Assembly: GCA_007120745.1 (NCBI GenBank)
Contig: SKNC01000029.1
Coordinates: 1 to 7,878 of the forward strand
Source: Bacillota bacterium
GTDB taxonomy: Bacteria; Bacillota; Dethiobacteria; SKNC01
Reading direction: 5' to 3'
Length of the DNA: 7,878 nt
Under the pieces are notes generated by a model. It made no database searches. It had not been told where the DNA came from and was given only the letters and a program-made list of their open reading frames with translations. Shown here one piece after another: positions 4,558 to 7,878 of this stretch. The position numbers and the translations under genes are program-made. Numbering within the stretch: position 1 is the stretch's first letter; each line of letters opens with the position of its first letter.

Positions 4558-5564
4558 AGGAAATGAGTTTTTCTCAGGCAATCGAAGATGCCTTAACTCA
4601 GGCAATGATGGAGGATCAACGGGTGGTTATTTTTGGGGAAGATGTTCATGCCCTGCGTATGAACCTCTATACTCGTTTCGGGGAAAAACGTGTTCGCCCT
4701 GCGCCCATCAGTGAATCGGCTTTTCTTGGTGCTGCTGTAGGTGCAGCGATGGCTGGATTGCGGCCGTTTGTAGAGTTAATTATAATCGATTTTCTTGCCG
4801 TAGCCGCTGACGCTATTGTCAACCATGCGGCAAAAGTCCAGGCTTTTTCGGGAGGCCGGTGGAAGGTGCCAATGGTTATTCGGGCCGGGTGTGGTGGAGG
4901 ATACGGCGATGGCGGGCAGCATGGGCAATCCCTGTGGGGATGGATTGCTCACATTCCGGGTCTAAAAGTCGTTGTTCCCTCGACGCCTGCCGATGCAGGA
5001 GGGCTTTTACTATCAGCAATTGCTGATGACAGCCCCGTTTTCTTTCTTGAGCCTAAACTTTTAACCGATGACCTGCTTGAAATTCTGGGTTCGGGCGGAC
5101 GGACAACGGTGACTTATGATATCCCAATCCAGGGCCAGAAAGGAATGGTCCCTGAACGATGGGAACCGATTCCGCTGGGCCAGGCAGTCGTTCGCCGGGA
5201 AGGTTCTGATGTTACAATAGCCGGTGCAGGAGTTGCTATTCATCGTGCCTGGGAAGCAGCAGATGTGCTTTCAGGCGAAGGTATCTCTGCCAGCATTATT
5301 GACCTGCGCAGTATTGCCCCTCTGGATCGTGACACGGTTGTAAAGGATGTGAAACGAACGGGCTGTTTGCTGGTTGTGGACGATGACTACCGTGATTTCG
5401 GATTGACAGGGGAACTGGCTGCCGCAGTTCTTGAATCAGGTTTGCCGGCACGTTATGCACGTGTCGCCGTCGAGGGAACGATTCCCTTCGATCCTGTGCG
5501 TGAGCGAGCAGCGCTGCCAAATGTTGATCGAATCTGTGAGGCTGTCCGTGGCTTAATGAAATGA
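4554..5564 (+). CDS. TPP-dependent 2-oxo acid/acetoin dehydrogenase E1 component, beta subunit
   Basis: A 336-residue beta subunit that completes the E1 active site. The N-terminal pyrimidine-binding domain holds VIFGEDVHA (25-33), RPAPISESAFLGAAVG (48-63) with the TPP-activating Glu region, and GQHGQSLWGWIAHIPGLKVVVPS (121-143) with the catalytic-site His123, where many relatives read QHSQS. The C-terminal transketolase domain includes PLGQAVVRREGSDVTI and IDLRSIAPLD. Length is normal for the family (about 325-340). The start codon overlaps the alpha stop (ATGA at 4554-4557) and AGGAGG sits at 4541-4546, so the two subunits are translationally coupled, as expected for equal amounts. The operon is probably activated by the Crp-type boxes upstream of the alpha gene. 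Confidence 0.9.
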   Translation: MKEMSFSQAIEDALTQAMMEDQRVVIFGEDVHALRMNLYTRFGEKRVRPAPISESAFLGAAVGAAMAGLRPFVELIIIDFLAVAADAIVNHAAKVQAFSGGRWKVPMVIRAGCGGGYGDGGQHGQSLWGWIAHIPGLKVVVPSTPADAGGLLLSAIADDSPVFFLEPKLLTDDLLEILGSGGRTTVTYDIPIQGQKGMVPERWEPIPLGQAVVRREGSDVTIAGAGVAIHRAWEAADVLSGEGISASIIDLRSIAPLDRDTVVKDVKRTGCLLVVDDDYRDFGLTGELAAAVLESGLPARYARVAVEGTIPFDPVRERAALPNVDRICEAVRGLMK

Positions 5565-5636
5565 GATATTTCGAATTTGTAGTTGCGTTAAAGCTGTATT
5601 TACAAGTTGAAATTAATTGAAACTGGAGGGTTTCAA

Positions 5637-6062
5637 ATGGGTTCTGTAACTTACGAAAGAAGAATAAACCTGTCTGCTGATAAACTGTGTTCAATATTGG
5701 TTGACTATCCCATGGCCCCTACCCCTGATATTAAGGTGGAATTATTAGAAGAAGGAGATCCGGAAGCCAGTGGGGTAGGCGCGACCAGGCTTATGACCAT
5801 CGGGAAAGAAACGATTAAGCAAATTTTAGTTGAGTCAAACCTGCCTCAAAGCTATGCTTACCGCATTATTGACCATCCACTAATTAAGGATTATTATGCC
5901 AGGATAAACCTCACGGAAGAAGATGATTCTACCCTGATGTGCTACCAGGCTAAATTCAAGCCCGCCATCCCTCTTACCGGCGGCATTGTCTGTGCCAAAG
6001 TCAAGTCCGGCCTGGTTAAGCTATTTGATTCAATTGACAAACACCACTGCCAGGCGGAATAA
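5637..6062 (+). CDS. SRPBCC-fold (START/Bet v1-like) protein
   Basis: A 141-residue cytoplasmic protein resembling the SRPBCC/polyketide-cyclase superfamily, whose members form a deep hydrophobic ligand cavity. It starts MGSVTYERRINLSADKLCSIL, the usual first strand and helix, followed by strand-rich segments (ATRLMTIGKETIKQILVE, YARINLTEEDDSTLMCY) and a C-terminal helix (GGIVCAKVKSGLVKLFDSID). ATG 5637 is chosen over an in-frame TTG at 5607 because GGAGGG (5624-5629) is 7 bases upstream. It lies 72 bases after the E1 beta gene with no terminator between, so it may be the last gene of the same transcript; a terminator follows at 6167. No catalytic residue can be named and the ligand is unknown. 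A link to the E1 substrate is only inferred from position. Confidence 0.68.
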   Translation: MGSVTYERRINLSADKLCSILVDYPMAPTPDIKVELLEEGDPEASGVGATRLMTIGKETIKQILVESNLPQSYAYRIIDHPLIKDYYARINLTEEDDSTLMCYQAKFKPAIPLTGGIVCAKVKSGLVKLFDSIDKHHCQAE

Positions 6063-6438
6063 GAAATCTATTAGAGCGAAACTCAGAGAATCCCTTCATA
6101 CAAAAGATTGTTTATTGTTTGCTCCTGCAAAGAGTGAAAGGCTTCTACATTTGTATATGCGTTAAGACTGCCGGAAAAAGTAGACAAAATAATGTCCTGG
6201 CAGTTTTTTTATTTACTCTCTTTTTTGATATCTTTCTAACAATTTCTCTTACGATATTTTCCTCTCTTATGATTCTACTTGTTATAATCTTTCATTATAG
6301 ACAGCAGGGAAATCAAAACAAAACGTTATTTTAAATATAACGATAACTGTGTTAACATTAATAACGTAGATATATTCAGCGTTCAGCATTGACAAAGCCA
6401 ATATAATATTAAGCAAAAAAGAAATGAGGGTGTTTTTC
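6063..6438. other. AT-rich intergenic region with repeated ATAACG/CGTTAT boxes
   Basis: No credible gene in this stretch. It contains a terminator (6167-6210), a pyrimidine-rich AT stretch (6211-6290), and a cluster of short boxes: CGTTAT (6324-6329), ATAACG (6337-6342), GATAAC (6342-6347), GTTAAC (6351-6356) and ATAACG (6361-6366). The first two form an inverted repeat and the last repeats the second directly, which may be operator-like. TATAAT at 6402-6407 could be a -10 box for the PHP gene, but no -35 box is well placed. Confidence 0.5.
6167..6210 (+). terminator. Intrinsic terminator after the E1/SRPBCC unit
   Basis: ACTGCC (6167-6172) pairs with GGCAGT (6199-6204), extended inward by GGA/TCC across a one-base bulge, with a large loop and seven T residues at 6204-6210. 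It would end transcription of the upstream unit about 100 bases after the SRPBCC gene. Confidence 0.7.
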
Positions 6439-7083
6439 ATGATTATTGATATGCATATTCATGAGCAGACGTATTCCTTTGATAGCTTTATGAAGTTAAC
6501 GGATATTGTTCTTAGAAGCAAGGAAATTGGACTGGATGGCATTTGTATTACTGATCATGAAAGCAATCACCTCAAAGAGTATGCGAAAGAGATTTCATTG
6601 GCCATGGATTTCCCTATTTTTGTAGGAGCGGAAATCTTAACTTATGAAGGGGATGCTTTAGCCTTCGGTGTTGACCGGTTGCCTGGGAGAAAAATGTATG
6701 TCCACGAGTTAATCCAGTATGTACATAACCAGGGTGGCGTTGTGATCAGTGCTCATCCCTATCGCAGGAATAATCGAGGTATGGAGGATACAATAAAAAC
6801 TACAAAAAACCTTGATGGTATTGAAGGATTAAACGGCAGCACGCCTGTTGATTTAAACTTAAAGGCCTATGATGCCGCTTTATTGCAAAATATTCCAGTA
6901 TTCGGAGGGAGTGATGCCCATCGACTAGAACGTGTGGGGAAGTATGCAACAAAATTCCCAAGGAAGATTCAAGCTATGGAAGAGTTAGTAGATGCAATTA
7001 AATCCGGCGGTACACAACCCGTCTATTTTGATCGTGGAACTTATCTAGAGTTTCCATACCATCGTTTACACGATGTTGTATAA
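6439..7083 (+). CDS. PHP-domain metal-dependent phosphoesterase
   Basis: A 214-residue protein that is almost entirely a PHP domain, a metal-dependent hydrolase fold acting on phosphate mono- or diesters. The four motifs are DMHIH (H6, H8), ITDHE (D39, H40), GAEI (E65) with SAHPYR (H106), and GGSDAH (D159, H161), so the metal-site residues are complete. ATG 6439 is chosen over ATG 6424 because GAGGGTG (6426-6432) is well placed before it and the family usually begins close to the HxH motif. The substrate-binding lipoprotein gene starts 22 bases after its stop, so the two form an operon. The enzyme may act on a substrate or product linked to that transporter, but the substrate cannot be read from the sequence. 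Polymerase-associated PHP and histidinol phosphatase are unlikely given length and context. Confidence 0.88.
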   Translation: MIIDMHIHEQTYSFDSFMKLTDIVLRSKEIGLDGICITDHESNHLKEYAKEISLAMDFPIFVGAEILTYEGDALAFGVDRLPGRKMYVHELIQYVHNQGGVVISAHPYRRNNRGMEDTIKTTKNLDGIEGLNGSTPVDLNLKAYDAALLQNIPVFGGSDAHRLERVGKYATKFPRKIQAMEELVDAIKSGGTQPVYFDRGTYLEFPYHRLHDVV

Positions 7084-7105
7084 TGTCAGAGGGGGTATAA
7101 AAAGT

Positions 7106-7878
7106 ATGAAGAAGATACTTGTTTTACTATTAGTATTAGTAATGGCTTTTTCAGTGTTTGGCTGTGGTCAAACCGAAGAACCGGAAGAGCTTAACGGCGA
7201 TAATGGTGCTGAAGTAGATGAAAAACCATTTGCAGGAACAGTCCTGGAACTCTCCGTTGCCTACGGCGGAGCTGACGGTTCCTTTGATCGTTTTACGGAA
7301 GAAACCGGGATTGAAATCGAATGGGTAAGCTTATCGACGGGCGCAAAGCTTTCGAAACTACAAGCTGAAGATGGTAAAACCACTGCGGATGTATGGTTCG
7401 GTGGCGGGGTAGACAGCTACTTCAATGCCAGAGATTTGGGATACTTATACAAGTATGAATCGGAAGAGCTTGCAAACATCAACCCTAAGTTTGTTGATCC
7501 TGAAGGATATTTTGGTGCATTATCCTTAGTACCTTTCGGTTTTATCGTTAATGAAGACCTGATTGAAGAGTTAGGGTTAGATATGCCTCAAACCTGGGAA
7601 GATCTCCTGGATCCTCAATATGATGGTGAAATCATTATGGCGGATCCCAGCATTTCCGGTGGACAATATGCAATTCTTAGCGGATTAATTCAAGTCATGG
7701 GTGAAGAAGCAGCCTGGGAATACTGGGAAACCCTGGATCAAAACGTAGATTTTTATGCTCAAAGTGGTGGAGAGCCTCAGCAAAAAGTGGCAGCAGGAGA
7801 ATTTGCTATCGGGTTAACTGCAATTCATGGACAAACCTTCGGGTTAATGGAGACGTCGCCAGTAGTCCCTGTTTTTCC
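7106..7878 (+). CDS. ABC transporter substrate-binding lipoprotein (partial, runs off right edge)
   Basis: The first 257 residues of an extracellular solute-binding protein. A charged start (MKK), a hydrophobic core and the lipobox VFGC (17-20) mark a signal peptidase II lipoprotein anchored through Cys20 to the outer face of the membrane. A short acidic linker follows, then the mature domain with FDRFTEETGIEIEWVSLST, LQAEDGKTTADVWFGGG, PFGFIVNEDLIEELG and PQTWEDLLDPQYDGEIIMADP. This is the pattern of the iron(III)/2-aminoethylphosphonate/polyamine-type binding proteins (family 1, FbpA- or PhnS-like). The ribosome binding site AGAGGGGG (7088-7095) is upstream of ATG 7106. The permease and ATPase genes are expected beyond the window. 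Pairing with a phosphoesterase hints at a phosphorus-containing ligand, but this is an inference. Confidence 0.88.
   Translation, partial: MKKILVLLLVLVMAFSVFGCGQTEEPEELNGDNGAEVDEKPFAGTVLELSVAYGGADGSFDRFTEETGIEIEWVSLSTGAKLSKLQAEDGKTTADVWFGGGVDSYFNARDLGYLYKYESEELANINPKFVDPEGYFGALSLVPFGFIVNEDLIEELGLDMPQTWEDLLDPQYDGEIIMADPSISGGQYAILSGLIQVMGEEAAWEYWETLDQNVDFYAQSGGEPQQKVAAGEFAIGLTAIHGQTFGLMETSPVVPVF

Noticed and set aside
6119..6334. Open frame of 71 residues beginning with TTG, hydrophobic
   Set aside because: It has no ribosome binding site, runs through the terminator hairpin at 6167-6210, and its hydrophobicity comes from T-rich DNA.
6389..6407. TTGACA and TATAAT as a promoter for the PHP gene
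   Set aside because: The spacing is only 7 bp, so they cannot act together as -35 and -10.

Overview
The window looks like chromosomal DNA from a Gram-positive anaerobe of the Clostridia (Firmicutes), possibly a Desulfotomaculum/Pelotomaculum-type relative. This is an inference from strong GGAGG-type ribosome binding sites, frequent GTG/TTG initiation, intrinsic terminators, moderate GC content, a lipoprotein signal with a short lipobox, and protein families (DUF3307, TipA-type MerR, Crp with a cyclase) common there. No rRNA, tRNA, CRISPR array or insertion sequence was seen.

Left part (1-590): the tail of a dockerin-like calcium-binding repeat at the edge, then a minus-strand MerR/TipA-type regulator that stops early at a 7-base homopolymer. 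Its own promoter is classic MerR type, with a 19-bp spacer filled by an inverted repeat.

Centre-left (590-3206): a class III adenylate cyclase gene (N-terminal membrane part in another frame and apparently shortened), followed by a Crp/Fnr-type cyclic-nucleotide receptor and a small DUF3307 membrane protein. The cyclase and receptor genes carry the same structured leader motif at nearly the same distance from their start codons. Downstream of the receptor gene lies a perfect TGTGA-N6-TCACA site.

Centre (3207-6210): a two-gene operon for the alpha and beta E1 subunits of a TPP-dependent 2-oxo acid/acetoin dehydrogenase, preceded by two further Crp-type boxes, then an SRPBCC-fold protein and a terminator. 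The promoter-proximal Crp box here and the one before the DUF3307 gene have the same distance to their -10 elements, placing both at about -41.5 (class II activation).

Right part (6211-7878): an AT-rich spacer, a PHP-domain phosphoesterase, and the start of an ABC-transporter substrate-binding lipoprotein that runs off the window.

Taken together, the central 2.8 kb reads as a compact cAMP-Crp-like circuit (synthase, receptor, target boxes and target operons), which is uncommon in Firmicutes. The caveat is that the cyclase membrane domain looks damaged.
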